A stretch of DNA of 64,000 nt. Source: Dipteris shenzhenensis (lineage: Eukaryota > Polypodiophyta > Polypodiopsida > Gleicheniales). The notes beneath the pieces were generated by a model that saw only the letters and a list, made by a program, of their open reading frames with translations, did not search any database and was not told where the DNA came from. A program made the translations under genes and the position numbers. How positions within the stretch are numbered: position 1 is the stretch's first letter; each line of letters begins with the position of its first letter. Of the stretch, positions 53,627 to 64,000 are shown piece after piece. The stretch lies in NCBI GenBank assembly GCA_047967505.1, contig CM106539.1; one strand, written 5' to 3'.

Positions 53627-54296
53627 ACTTTTGATGCAGCAATCATCTATGATGACATCTATGGTGTGTGGGTGTCAATCAATATCTGCTACAATAGATG
53701 AGATTTCCCCTACCTTCCCTTTCTTCTTGGCCCTCCATGTAGAAATCCCCTGTTGTAGCTCATGCCTAACCCATGGATGATTTTTTCTTGTTAGTTTCGT
53801 TAAGAAGTGAAATTTTTATATTGGTGTCGAAAGTTTGTATGCCCTAATAAGAATAAAGGTTCTGAAACATTTGCTAGGTTTCAAAACTTTTATGTGAATA
53901 AAATTAAAGTTTCGCCAATATTTACAACTTTTTCTTCAAAATTCAAAAGAAAATATATAAAATTGTAATATCTTCTATCAACATTGTGAAACTAAAAAAT
54001 TTGCTCAATAAACTTTTGCTAAGAATTTATATTAATATATAAGAATAGCTTTGATAAAAACATCCCTGGCCTAACCTTAGGGCTTAGCGATATAAATTGA
54101 GAGTGATGTTCAAAGACCGTTTGGCAATGTCTTGAACCACTGAGTTATCTTCTTGCCCTGATCCAATGGGGAAATCCGAGGGTGACCACTTGCTTCTTCG
54201 AGTTCTGGAACCTTTACTCTTTTCTATAGGAGGACTAAGCATCTCCACATCTGGAGGTTTCGAGAAAGACACCTTCTTCCTTGGTCGACCCGGTCC
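53627..54296 (-). other. Gag-protease spacer
   Basis: 54272-54084 is a Ser/Pro/Lys-rich frame that continues the gag tail. 53780-54060 is AT-rich and non-coding; it may be a small insertion between gag and protease. Confidence 0.4.
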
Positions 54297-55240
54297 TCAG
54301 CTGGAGGAAGGATCCATAGCTTCATGACTTCTTTTCCCAAGATCCAAGATGCCCACATCTAAGTCTCCTGCGTCAGATTCACCAAGAAGGTTTACACGTG
54401 GGCCATTTGGGCATTCTGTGCGGTAATGTCCCTTTTGGTGACAATCAAAGCACATGACATTGGCACGTTCTCTTGGGGTGTGATTGGCTTGATTCTTGAT
54501 TCCTACCATCTCAAGCCAAAGATCATTAAGGGCCTTAGCCAAATCTTTGACACTTGGTTCTTCAGATGGAGGTGCGAGGGGGTAGAAAGGAGGGGGGTTT
54601 GTTGGCGAGGCTGGGGAAACCCTCCAGGCGGGGGGTAAGGATAGATCCTTGGTGGAGGATGTGCAAACATTCCGAGAGGAACTTGCAGATACATTCCTAG
54701 TGGAGGCGATGGAAGTGCCCCAGGTAGACACTATAAGACTCGAGAGGGTTGGGGTGGAATTACGACCTTCTTAGCTGTAGGGTCAGACTGAACCTTGTCA
54801 AACTTTTGAGCAATTTCTTGCACCCGCTCCATGGTGTCTAGGTTTTTCCACTTAAGTTTGAGGTGGAACTCATCTTCGACTCCAGCAATCAGGTAGCTTA
54901 GCACATGTTGAGTCGTTCTAGCTTGGAATCCAACATTGGCTTGCTGTGTGGCAATCAAGCGATCTAGAAGCACAGTTGCTTGATCCACTTATCGGCATGC
55001 CGACTCACCTTCCAACTGCTTCAGACTTGCCATCTGCAAGTGCACATTCTCTTGCTCTTCTTCCTTGCCAAAGTACTCGATCATGGCTGTTGCTAGCCAT
55101 GGCCAGCTTTGTCGGGTGTCTTTGGGTAGCTTCTCGTACCAGACTTGTGCTTGTCCTTCTAAGATTGTGGGAAGGACCAACAACTAGTGATCTTCGGTCA
55201 AGAAATTCATTGAGACACACCTGCATTTGAATGTAACTAA
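54297..55240 (-). pseudogene. Gypsy gag with zinc knuckle
   Basis: 55183-54989 encodes 'EGQAQVWYEKLPKDTRQSW' and 'MIEYFGKEEEQENVHLQMAS', the standard retrotrans_gag core. 54988-54731 continues in the same frame with 'VSYL' type helices and 'KWKNLDTMERVQEIAQKFDK'. 54731-54297 is Pro-rich, then carries the knuckle 'CFDCHQKGHYRTEC' (C-x2-C-x4-H-x4-C). One stop at 54989 and a shift at about 54731 break it. Confidence 0.85.
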
Positions 55241-55552
55241 ATAATCTTTTGGATTTTCATCCATCCGACCACAAAATACCGAGATGTCTACCATAGGAAA
55301 AGATGACAAGAAAAATGGGGCACAGGGGGGGAGGGGAGAGAATACCACAAAATGGGAGAACTGTCAGCCTATCTATGGATGATGGAGAGTGGAATTTTGA
55401 AATAAAATTCAAAAGATGAGACTTCTAAAAAACATATGTAAGCTAGAAATAGAGATTCTGAAGAGGTGCAAAACTCAGAGCAAGAAGAATCAGTAGCAAA
55501 GAAAAGCTCATAAATAACCTTCATGACCAGACCTTTACTGGGGAAGATTAGG

Positions 55553-55564
55553 GGCACGGCGCCA
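55553..55564 (-). other. Primer-binding site of the gypsy element
   Basis: TGGCGCCGTGCC on the minus strand resembles the TGGCGCCGTTGCC primer site found in one large group of plant gypsy elements, with one base missing. The LTR would lie at higher coordinates, ending near 55566. Confidence 0.65.
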
Positions 55565-55679
55565 CATCAAGTTGTTCATTAGGGCGAAAAGGAAAGCCAT
55601 TACCAAAGCAAGAAGATGCAAAGCCTGCACATCACCTTCAGCTTCCTCCAGTTCTTGTAATCTCCAAGAGATTTCTAGT

Positions 55680-55985
55680 TTAGCATTAACTATTAGCCAC
55701 TTGTTTAGGATTAACTACTATTAGCCACTTGTTTTAAACTATTAATTGCACTCTCATTACAATATAACAACATGCTGTTCCAACCACCGGGTTGGTTTTA
55801 AATGTGCTCGATAGCATGCTAAGAGCACAAGGGAACATATTTTCCTTGGTTTAGGATTAACTATTAGTCACTTGTTTTAAACTATTAATTGCACTCTCAT
55901 TATAGTATAACATGAGTATAACAACATGGTGTTCCAACCATTGGGCTGGTTTTAAACCTACTCTATGGCATGCTAAGAGCGTAAA
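55680..55985. repeat. Tandem duplication of ~140 bp
   Basis: 55715-55830 and 55860-55980 share 'agccacttgttttaaacta', 'ttgcactctcatta', 'ataacaacatg.tgttccaacca' and 'gcatgctaagagc'. They may lie in the LTR of the gypsy element. Confidence 0.8.
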
Positions 55986-56011
55986 TTAAGCTACTTAAAA
56001 ATGCAAATATT

Positions 56012-56122
56012 GATATGGCCCTTAAGGGTTTCTCTTTAGGGGCAAGGGCCATATCGACATGCCATATAGTGGCATGTTGATATGGCCCTTGCCCCTAAAG
56101 GGGATCCCTCAAGGGCCATATC
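56012..56122. repeat. Near-perfect 111-bp hairpin (inverted repeat)
   Basis: Arms 56012-56064 and 56070-56122 (53 nt each) pair with only a handful of mismatches around a 5-nt loop. Each arm carries 'gatatggccctt' at its outer end and 'aagggccatatc' internally, so smaller inverted repeats are nested inside. The element is consistent with a foldback or MITE-like sequence. Confidence 0.85.
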
Positions 56123-57015
56123 GAAATAAAAGGGGACCCCTCAAGGGAAAATGATGCAAAATATATGAACAAAAAAACTCTATCATTGTGGGATTCCAAC
56201 ACAGGTCTCACATGGCCCCGGCCAATTAAGGTCTAGGTGGTTACAGAAGGGAATACATTTTCCTTGGTTTAGGAATAGCTACAAGCAGCATTAAAATAAC
56301 TCCAAGAACTAGCGTGGTGGTCGCTCCAAGCCAACGTCACCACTTTGTCAATGCGGTGGTTGTGATTCTAGATTTGCATTGATTTTCATGAGTCTAGATT
56401 TGCATGCTCAGATTTTCACGAGTCTAGACCAGTGCGAAAAAGTTGCTTGTAGATGATAAGTGGCGGGCTGTGTCAAAAGTCTTACGAGGATAGATTATAG
56501 GTGGTGAGCTATGGGTAGATGATAGGTGGCAAGCTATGGGTAAATGACAGTACATACTATGAATAGTCTGATGCACAAAGATGTAGCATAGAGATTGCAC
56601 CAAGGAGGGCAGAACTGCTCATGTAGGGACGTGTGTCAAGCTCTGTGGTGTTCAGAACAACGAGTTTTGACAGATTGCGTCTCATTATTATGCCGATGTG
56701 ACAATCACTATGTCAAAAAAAATATCGACAAGAGCACGAGTCCGCCCCAAATTCAATATCTCAACCACCAGCCCATCGCGTCGCGGCCCTAAAATTACCG
56801 CTAAAGTAGTTATGTGATTCACTACACTCAATCGTGCATTGACCTTGTATGCTAGCAGTTGCTACAAACCATGGCTACATTTTGAGAGATGTGATGGGAG
56901 TGGTTGTTGCAAACCATGGCTAGAAAGTGTCAATATAAATTTGAAACAAAGTAGCCTAATACAAGAGAAAGTTATGTATTTGATGTTTTTTTTTTGGGAG
57001 GGGGGGAGTGCATAA
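56123..57015. other. Intergenic DNA
   Basis: No supported gene. 56190-56215 ('gtgggattccaacacaggt') resembles the T-arm end of a tRNA read on the minus strand but lacks the rest. A T run and G run are at 56985-57007. Confidence 0.4.
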
Positions 57016-57990
57016 CTCATCCATCCAACTTGCTTGTATGCTAGCCACCCACATTTCGTGGGTGGATGCTGCTCAGAGAGGGCAAGCATAGTTCTCTGTG
57101 AGAGGGGCTTTATTAACCCTCTCGTCCCTCCTGTACACGACCCCCCCTTTGTCTTAAACCATGGAGCATTGCCTCTCAAGACTGAGCCCATGATAAGCAA
57201 TGGATTGTGGAATCCGTTGGTTTATACTCCGCCACACCTGGTTGCTGGCACATACGCTAAGGTGTCAAGTTGGCCGAAAGACGATCTAAATTGTTCGATT
57301 AAAGACAAATGTTTCATAGAAATCAACTCTGACAACGGCACTCTCGAAAAAGAAAAACCTGACATCGCGACACGTAAGCATTCAGAACAAGAGAAAAGTC
57401 GACAGATGAGTCTTCCAAATAACACATAAGCATGATGAACCACTTACGACTCCGAGATCCGCACCACTTCTGTTGAGCACCAGACAATTGCCTCTATCGA
57501 ACCAATCGAAAAGAAGAGCGTTGGCAAAGCCGCCATCTCCCTCAGATGCTCGATGTACGAGAAATGGCCGTGGGTGGCATTTAAGCCCGTGGTCAGGATT
57601 TCCTCCAATCAGTAGCCACTTCCCAGAGAGGCGTAGGTGGAGCTGACCATGACCTAAACTCAAGGGAATAAATCAGCGTGTCATCGCTTTACAATAAATG
57701 CCCTCCGCTATCGCTATACAGGAAACGGTGTTCAAACCCTAAGATGAGAAATGCCCTTCTCCCTCACTCGATCTTGCATAGTCTCGAGGTACAGCCTTTT
57801 CAAATCGCTTGTCTACCTCAGACTTTTGGTGTCTTACTTGCCTTTTGTAAGCTCCGTCCCTCTCTTGACTGTTTATGCAATTGCCCAACTGGAATTAGCA
57901 GCCCCAAAGGATTGTTTGCACCGCATGACTGATTACCAGCTCGATTTCTTGTTCAAGCTGTGTATGAGCCGGTGCTATATACTTGCCTAG
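57016..57990. other. Unassigned open-frame block, both strands
   Basis: This block is richer in CpG than its surroundings and has overlapping open frames: + 57034-57429 (131 codons, 'INPLVPPVHDPPFVLNHG', ending Lys/Glu-rich), - 57663-57382 (93 codons, 'GGFANALLFDWFDRGNCLVL'), + 57678-57932 and + 57751-57990. GTAAG-type donor sites occur at 57376 on the plus strand and near 57446 on the minus strand. A telo-box-like AAACCCTAAG lies at 57734-57743. I recognise none of the proteins. It could be a small host gene or part of one; the strand is undecided. Confidence 0.3.
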
Positions 57991-59540
57991 TCGGAGCCTA
58001 GCTTACTTGATTTATTGGTTCAATATGAGCTGCAGGCTTATTGGAAGGCCACATTATATGGGTCAATCGTGGGGGACTTCACCTTTGTTCACTGTCTTTG
58101 TATGCACGGTGAATTTGAAAGCGTACTAGAAAATTCCCGTGGGTCTAGTTGTTTGTCGTAGTGAGTTTCATTTTCTCTCCTGTGGCTTCCGGACTTGAAA
58201 AGTCACTATTTAGCAGCTTGGTCGCTGTTCTCTTGAAATTATCATAAGAAGGAACCTAACTGAATGGGAATCGTAGGGCAGTTTTATGTACTGTGATTTG
58301 TAAGGTCTCGTTGAAGGTTGTATGTGTGCATGGTTTTGATGGATGATTTGGAAATGACGGAAGTAGGTTAATGTATACTCTCTTTACCTCGCGCTTTCAT
58401 GTCATTGTGGAACCTGTTAAGGGAGGATGATCACTATATCCTCTCGGAAATGGCCGAGTGTCTTAGCTTTCTAATGTACCCTGTACGATTCGGGCGCTCA
58501 GTTTGTGCCTCATATTTGTCTGCTAGGTGCTTTTGATATTTTGAAGATATGCCAGGTACCTTTGATATTTTGAAGAGGAAAAATGCTGATGCACTTCCTT
58601 CGAAGCGTCGACCCTCCCAATCCTTCTTACGGGTTTATTAAATCTTGTTAAATATTTTGCAATATCTAACAAGATTTTTACACATGTTTATGTAATTATC
58701 CACACTCGTCTACATAGATATGTAGACAAAAGTCATGTATAATTGAATCCAAGATGATGTCCAACATTGTCCTATGAAAGGAATTTTGCATGCCTATTCT
58801 TGTTGTGTAAAAGAAAAGCAAATAGAGTAGTTTCAACCTCTTTATACTCACCCACATCACGAAAAGAGACTACTTAGCTTCATCTTGAGGCTTAACTCTT
58901 AGAGTTAATTTCTTGTGATGAGCTTATGCCTTCATCACATACTTCAATGTGATAATGGCTTTTGGATTGCAAGAAAATGTCAAAAAACTTCTCCCTTGAG
59001 CCAAAGGGGGCGATTTGATATTACAAAAGAATGACACTCGCGAGAATGTGTTAGCCTTGAATAGTAGGTCTAATCCTTGAGTGTAGACAATGCACCGATA
59101 GGTCCGGTTGGGTTCACTCATTGTATTAGACTCATTCTAGCTCTATGAAATTCTAAAAAAGTGGCTTAATGTTTTAGAAGATGTTCAACCCATTAGCGTA
59201 TATGATTTTAATCATGCCAGATATGGTATTGTTGTGATGAAGCTATAATAGACTTGAAATGAGGTTTGTTTGTTGTAGTGAAGTTGATTAATACGCCTTG
59301 CCCATCATCAGTAGGTGAAAGTTCTCTAGGACACACCATAGAAAAGAGTTGCCATTTGTTTGCCTTGGAAAGAGGCCAACACATATTTAACAAGAAGTTT
59401 GTGTAAATCTAAGTCCACGTATACCTAGGATGAATCTATACTTGTGGACTAGATAAGAGGTGAAAGTCTTTTCTTCAGAGATGTTGGAGGACTCTCCTAG
59501 TCTACTTTAACAAGGAGATTCTTATTGGCATCCTAGTCAA
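57991..59540. other. Intergenic DNA
   Basis: No coding motif or transposon end recognised on either strand. A short duplication ('ttttgatattttgaaga') is at 58529-58580. Confidence 0.45.
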
Positions 59541-59545
59541 CCTTT

Positions 59546-59800
59546 TGGAGCCAACATAAATGTCTTTTTTCATGCCTACCTACCTCTCTTCTTTGTCACA
59601 CCTCTCTACCTCTATTCCTCACTGCTTTGGCCTCTCCCCCAATCACTCCCTCCATCCTTACTGCACTGCAGTCAACCTTTTGGAGCCAACATAAATGTCT
59701 TTTTTCATGCCTATCTACCTCTCTTCTCCATCGTGCCTCTCTGCCTCCGGTTCTCACCGCTTTGGCCTCTCCCCCAATCATTCCCTCCATCCTTACTGCT
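59546..59800. repeat. Tandem duplication of ~124 bp, pyrimidine-rich
   Basis: 59546-59669 and 59670-59793 share 'gtcaaccttttggagccaac', 'tttttcatgcct', 'ctttggcctctcccccaatca' and 'ccctccatccttactgc'. The pyrimidine-rich tract continues to about 60020. Confidence 0.85.
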
Positions 59801-60078
59801 CTGGCCTCTCACCTCCTGAGCCGCTCCCTCCCTCATCCCTCTATCTCTTCCCTACTCACTCCTCTCCCTACCTCACCCCTTTGCCTCTCTCCTTCTCACT
59901 ACCCTCCCTCGCCGCTCAAACCCCTTCCTCCATAGCTCACCTTTGCTCATCCCTCTTCCTTTTCTTTCCCTTTCCCCTTCCAACCTCTCCCTCCCCTCCC
60001 TCCGTTTCTCATTCGTCGCTTTGTCATGGACCACGTGTAGAATCACTAGCATCGGATCATAGCTCGAGTATCCAAGTC

Positions 60079-60191
60079 GGTTGAGAAGTTGTAGAGAAGA
60101 GGAAAGGGTTAGGAAGGTGAGAGCTGAGAGAAGGGAGGTTGAGAAGTTGTAGAGAAGAGGAAAGGGCAGGAAGGTGAGAGCTGAGAGAAGG
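60079..60191. repeat. Tandem duplication of 57 bp
   Basis: Two nearly identical units ('gttgagaagttgtagagaag', 'aggaaggtgagagctgagag') start at 60079 and 60136. Confidence 0.9.
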
Positions 60192-61827
60192 GATTTCACT
60201 TGCTCTTTTGAACGAGGGTTAGTTAGGTAGCCACCTATTTTGTGATTGGACCAGAGACCTAGATTTGGTCCCAACTCTATGGGTTAGTATCAACAACAAG
60301 AGAATAGGCTAAATCACGAACAACATCTAGAATACGTTAGATCCACTGATTGGGACTTGTGCCCAAACTTGTCTGAACAAATTTAAATAGAAGGGACTTG
60401 ATCATGAGTGGCATTGTGTGTGTGTGTGTGTGGAGAGATTTTACAAAAAAAAAGTGAAGAGAGAGAGAGAGCCTAGGTAAAACTAAAATATATACTTCTT
60501 TGATTGAACTTGGATTCAAATCAGAAAGATCAGACTAGACCTAAGTTAAGAACAAGTAGAATGTACAAATGGACAACACAAATTGTAGACTTGATGGAGT
60601 TGGCTCATACCATTGGCTCACACCAAACTTAGATTGATGGGGTCTTCACCTATCTTGTTGAAGGGATGGTTATCTTGGTAGAGGTCCAAGACTTGCTAGT
60701 CTAGAGCGCTTAGATTTCAAATGCTAAAAATTCACACTAGGTGATTAGATGCCTTTATGAACATTAAAGACATCATATAAGCTAATGCAAGGGAGATTCC
60801 TTTGATATCAAGTTCAATATTCTACATGTAGTTGAAGTAGAGGTTTTTTTAAAAATATACAAAATTTTTTTTGATGACTATCAAATTCCAAATCATGGAG
60901 ATAGAACTTTGTAGATGAATTTTGGGGCAAGGGAAGGTGTGGATGTAATTTTCAAGAAAATAATTAGTGACTTTAAACAATTAGTGGTTATTGTCTTAGA
61001 GTGACTATATCATGTTACTTCAAACACTTGCCATGATTACTATCTTAAAATTGCAATGCCATGTTGCTCCAAATTCCCATAAAACAAACCAATTGCAAAG
61101 CAATGCGACAAACCATTGGAAATTTATGTTGGATGTTCAAACAATTCAAGCGGGGTTTAAGTGTAATATGTAGGGCAAAAGGGGCCGATCCAACTATTGA
61201 AGGAATGGAGTGAGGTAGCTACTTTTAACCTATTGTCATACAATCTACTGCAAAGGAAAAGAGGCAACCATATGCTCTCTCTATGATGTAGGGATGGTAT
61301 TATAGGGAGGGATAATTTCTTACATCTCTTTAGGACAACTCAAACTAATGGCAAGGTTTATTGTAACTTTGATGATACTAAGAAGGTCTTATTATCCACA
61401 TAGTTGATTGTGTGCATTCTAACATGGTTAGATACATAGAAGGACAAACTGAATGATCTTTCTTTGCATTTAGTGGAGTGTGGTGGCCTTGGGAATATAG
61501 AAGAGGTGTACTTGGATGGAGAAATCTGGTAAAGATCTATCTAATGATATTAAGGGCATTAGCAATATTGTGCAATTGGGCATAAGTATAAGATGTCTAT
61601 ATGAATTAGGCTATTGAGAGACTTGAATATTTTGGGAGTCCTATTTTGTTTATACTTGGCACTTACTATTATGAGGTACCAAGGGATATTAATTAGTAAT
61701 AGAGGTGATCTAGCTAAGTCTTATGCTCTCGTTGCTCTTTCAAGAATTTAGCTCTCATACGGTAAGTCCCATGCAATGCTTTGCTCCAATGAAGATTCCT
61801 TTGGGAACAAATGTAGCACTAGTACCA
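60192..61827. other. Intergenic DNA
   Basis: A (GT)n of about 8 units lies at 60416-60431. No gene or clear transposon domain was recognised; the 61230-61780 stretch has coding-like composition but is full of stops on both strands. Confidence 0.4.
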
Positions 61828-62172
61828 CGTTGAGAGATATGATGTCACGTGCACATAATTAGAGGTAGAGGTATGAGCTAAAGTATGGTCTTGTGTGAAT
61901 TAAAGTAACCTCACAAGAATGTCGACTACATGAGAAGATGTGGAACAAGGGCTACCACTAAGTGAGATCTGGAGCAGAGGATACCACATAAGTTGATTGT
62001 TCTGAAGGCTCTCTCTATATAGAAGCTTGTCTTGTATTGTTTATTGTCTTGTATTGTTGAGTATTACCTATCTTATGTCTCCCTCATGGTGTTTCTTATG
62101 TGCTTTGATTCTCCTTGATCATCTTGCTCTTCATGTATGTACACCAGGCTAAGCACAATCCACATTTTTACA
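61828..62172 (+). repeat. 5' LTR of copia-4
   Basis: About 345 bp. It ends 'cacatttttaca' directly before the primer-binding site and has 'ctctctctatatagaag' (TATA-like) near 62015. The start is inferred from similarity to common copia LTR starts because the 3' LTR is not in the window. Confidence 0.6.
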
Positions 62173-62185
62173 TGGTATCAGAGCA
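62173..62185 (+). other. Primer-binding site of copia-4
   Basis: TGGTATCAGAGCA directly abuts the CA end of the LTR. The 12-base core is a perfect match to plant initiator tRNA-Met. Confidence 0.9.
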
Positions 62186-62319
62186 TAGGCTTAGCAGTCC
62201 TAGATTAGTTTAGAATCCTGCATGAGAGTACTTGAGTGATTTCTTGCACTTCTGTTTGCTTACTTTAGTCATTCTTTCTTTAGGTTTGTGCGGTAATTTT
62301 CTCAAATAATCTGCCTTGA

Positions 62320-62322
62320 GAA

Positions 62323-62374
<52 letters not shown>

Positions 62375-62435
62375 AAGTCTCTTGTATTCTCATTGTTCTT
62401 ATGACAGCCTTTTGCATAGAATCTATAGAGCTAGA

Positions 62436-62483
<48 letters not shown>

Positions 62484-62540
62484 AAGTCTCTTGTATTTTC
62501 ATTGTTCTTGTGAAAGCCTTCTAGAGTCGGAAAAGTTACC
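62320..62540. repeat. Duplicated (GA)n unit of ~120 bp
   Basis: (GA)n at 62324-62372 and again at 62440-62481, each followed by 'ctaagtctcttgtatt' and 'cattgttctt'. The unit lies in the copia-4 leader. Confidence 0.85.
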
Positions 62541-62694
62541 AATGGTGTATGCTATCAACTGCAGAAGCTTGTATGGTAAGTAAGCACTTAAACTTCCTCA
62601 ACGACCATGACACAAAGGTAGCTACATCTCAGCACAAGCTCACGCAATGATTAAGGCTTATACAATTGAACAAGCTTTGAGGTGTTAATGAATT

Positions 62695-62840
62695 TTCAAC
62701 GCCAATGAAGTAACATCAGGGCTCTATACACATAAGGCAACAATGCCAATGAAGTAACATCAGGGCTCTATACACATAAGGCAACAAGACAAGGCAACAT
62801 GGCTCTATACACATTAGAGCTCTATACACATAAGGCAACA
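62695..62840. repeat. Tandem repeats of ~44 bp in the copia-4 leader
   Basis: 'gccaatgaagtaacatcagg' followed by 'gctctatacacataaggcaa' occurs at about 62700 and 62743. Partial copies of the second word follow at 62790-62840. Confidence 0.85.
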
Positions 62841-63449
62841 AGGCAAGAATCAATGTGATTGCAATCAACCACTATCGTTTGTAGCAAGCACTAACAACCT
62901 TAAAAAGTAAGCCCGCAATATATAGCAGCCTATAGTAACCTAGTAAAGCCACGACTCAAAACAGACAGCTAATAGCGACTATTAGCAGCTAGGATTGACT
63001 CCTATACCTGATGCTTGATATGATAGACAAAAGAAAAGACACCACTGTGGACGTCACTTCAACACAAAGTCGAGCAACAAGCTCTAACGATGCGCACACA
63101 GAGCAAGTAATAAAGAAAGCTCAATTGGTCATAGCAAGGAAGGGTAGGTAGAAACTATTTGTATTGTCTTCACACCTCTGTGCGCATGGTCATCGATGCC
63201 ATCATCATTTTCATTGCCTTTCTCATCACAATCACGTAGAAGGTAAGTTGGAGATTTCTTGATCAAAAATTTGACAAGCCATAACTTTTAATCAAAAAAT
63301 AATTGCATACATACTTCAAAAAGGAAAAATAATCAATTTTTCATGCTTTACGCACTTATCACATCAAAATTCATTGTATGCAATTAGACACTATCAATAT
63401 TGAAAGTCCTTTGAATTGGTAAGACCTTTCCAATGGAACTATGTATCCC

Positions 63450-64000
63450 AATCATTGGGGAAGGGATCAACATAGATGAGGTATCTCTTAATGCATCAAA
63501 AGCTTTGGAAGAATGTTATAAGAGACATACCTATAGGACAGAGTGAAACTTGGATGGAAAAAGATTGGTCAACATAGATGAGGTATCTCTTAATGCATCA
63601 AAAGCTTTGGAAGACTGTTAAAGAAGACATATCTATTGCAAAGGGTGAGACTTAGGATGAAAATGATGAAGCATCAATATCACTCATTGACTATACTTGG
63701 GTTCATATATAATCCATCACATAGACTTCAAAGATCATGGGATGAAGTCAATATAATGTTTGAAGCAAAGACAAATAATCAAGAAATTTATCTTAAGATT
63801 GAATTCTATTGATCGTACATGGACTTCAATGAATCCATGGCACAATTTGTGAACAAGATTAAAAGCATCTTTATCCAATTGGAAGGCATAAATGCAAAGA
63901 TGATAGAAAAGGATGCTTTTGCAGTCTTGCTCGGCATAAAGAATATAATGCATTGACAACAACCCTAAACAATCTTTCAGACCCATAATTTGAGGAATGT
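63450..64000 (+). pseudogene. copia-4 gag, broken
   Basis: From about 63745 the plus strand encodes, across frames, 'NNQEIYLKIEFY', 'NESMAQFVNKIKSIFIQLEG' and 'AKMIEKDAFAVLL', followed by 'L..L...Y.ALTTTLNNLSD'-type residues in another frame. This is the helical capsid part of copia gag. Upstream, 63467-63536 is repeated at 63567-63637. One stop (about 63808) and at least two shifts are present. The frame continues past the window. Confidence 0.75.

Larger units (their letters stand above)
52371..55571 (-). mobile_element. Ty3/gypsy element, minus strand, 5' part (primer site to RT)
   Basis: Reading the minus strand from the primer-binding site at 55564-55553: gag (55230-54300), protease (53626-53309) and the first part of RT (53064-52400). 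The order protease-RT, with integrase expected after RT, is gypsy-type. RT stops near 52370 where the HGKG-family pseudogene begins; RNase H and integrase are absent. LTR boundaries were not defined. Confidence 0.8.
61828..64000 (+). mobile_element. Fourth copia element (copia-4), 5' part, runs off the window
   Basis: An LTR-like stretch begins near 61828-61831 ('ttgagagatatgatgtcacg', close to the common TGTTGAGAGATATGA start) and ends CA at 62172. A perfect initiator tRNA-Met primer-binding site follows. The leader (62186-63400) carries GA and other tandem repeats, and copia gag begins after about 63450. The 3' part is outside the window. Confidence 0.8.

Noticed and set aside
56190-56240. 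tRNA-like T-arm on the minus strand
   Set aside because: The B-box-like sequence is there but the A box is in the wrong sense and no cloverleaf can be drawn.
59596-60274. Frames of 60-133 codons in the pyrimidine-rich tract
   Set aside because: Composition artefacts of the 124-bp and 57-bp tandem repeats.
1-64000. CRISPR array, operons, bacterial or organellar genes
   Set aside because: Direct repeats present are microsatellites or LTR-related tandem duplications; gene structure and retrotransposons are those of a plant nucleus.

Overview
The window is nuclear DNA from a land plant with a repeat-rich genome. The evidence is an intron-containing gene for plant-type phosphoacetylglucosamine mutase, LTR retrotransposons with primer-binding sites matching plant initiator tRNA-Met, and a fragment resembling the plant eIF5-mimic (BZW/5MP) gene. 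The LINE zinc motif and the HGKG-type family at 51-52 kb are ones I associate with non-seed plants such as ferns and mosses. That is an impression from memory, so species and even class stay open. Nothing prokaryotic or organellar was seen: no rRNA, no convincing tRNA gene and no CRISPR.

Layout, left to right. 0.1-0.5 kb: short diverged repeats. 1.1-9.3 kb: two copies of an LTR element in which I recognise only gag, sharing one LTR; that LTR is split by a complete but defective Ty1/copia element (copia-1, 3630-8904, + strand, 170-bp LTRs, near-perfect target duplication). 9.6-15.5 kb: a second complete copia element on the minus strand (copia-2, 9609-15461, 149-bp LTRs, exact TGCTC duplication) set in a pyrimidine-rich tract; its long leader carries a captured piece of a BZW/5MP gene. 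16.4-25.4 kb: two LINEs head to tail, LINE-A heavily decayed and LINE-B a single reading frame broken by four nonsense codons. 25.5-29.6 kb: an LTR end with primer-binding site, then an internally deleted copia-3. 29.6-32.7 kb: the 5' part of a minus-strand gag/protease LTR element with a duplicated LTR end.

33.2-37.35 kb holds the one intact host gene, on the minus strand: nine exons, GT-AG introns and a 588-residue product with all active-site loops. The enzyme makes GlcNAc-1-phosphate for UDP-GlcNAc synthesis. A LINE fragment lies just upstream of its putative TATA box.

37.7-50 kb is gene-poor: GA/GT microsatellites, a SINE candidate, a segmental duplication in which a ~215-bp unit has expanded to four copies, a ~1.9-kb purine-rich stretch and small pol fragments. 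51.1-55.6 kb: a minus-strand Ty3/gypsy element (primer-binding site, gag, protease, part of RT) whose RT adjoins or is interrupted by a decayed gene of the HGKG family. 55.7-56.1 kb: tandem repeats and a 111-bp near-perfect hairpin. 57.0-58.0 kb: open frames on both strands that I could not assign. 61.8 kb to the end: the LTR, primer-binding site, leader and gag of another copia element that runs off the window.

Apart from the mutase, essentially every coding trace is transposon-derived and broken. The genes do not form a pathway; the main biology is a single conserved housekeeping gene inside nested, decaying transposons, some carrying host or foreign gene fragments.
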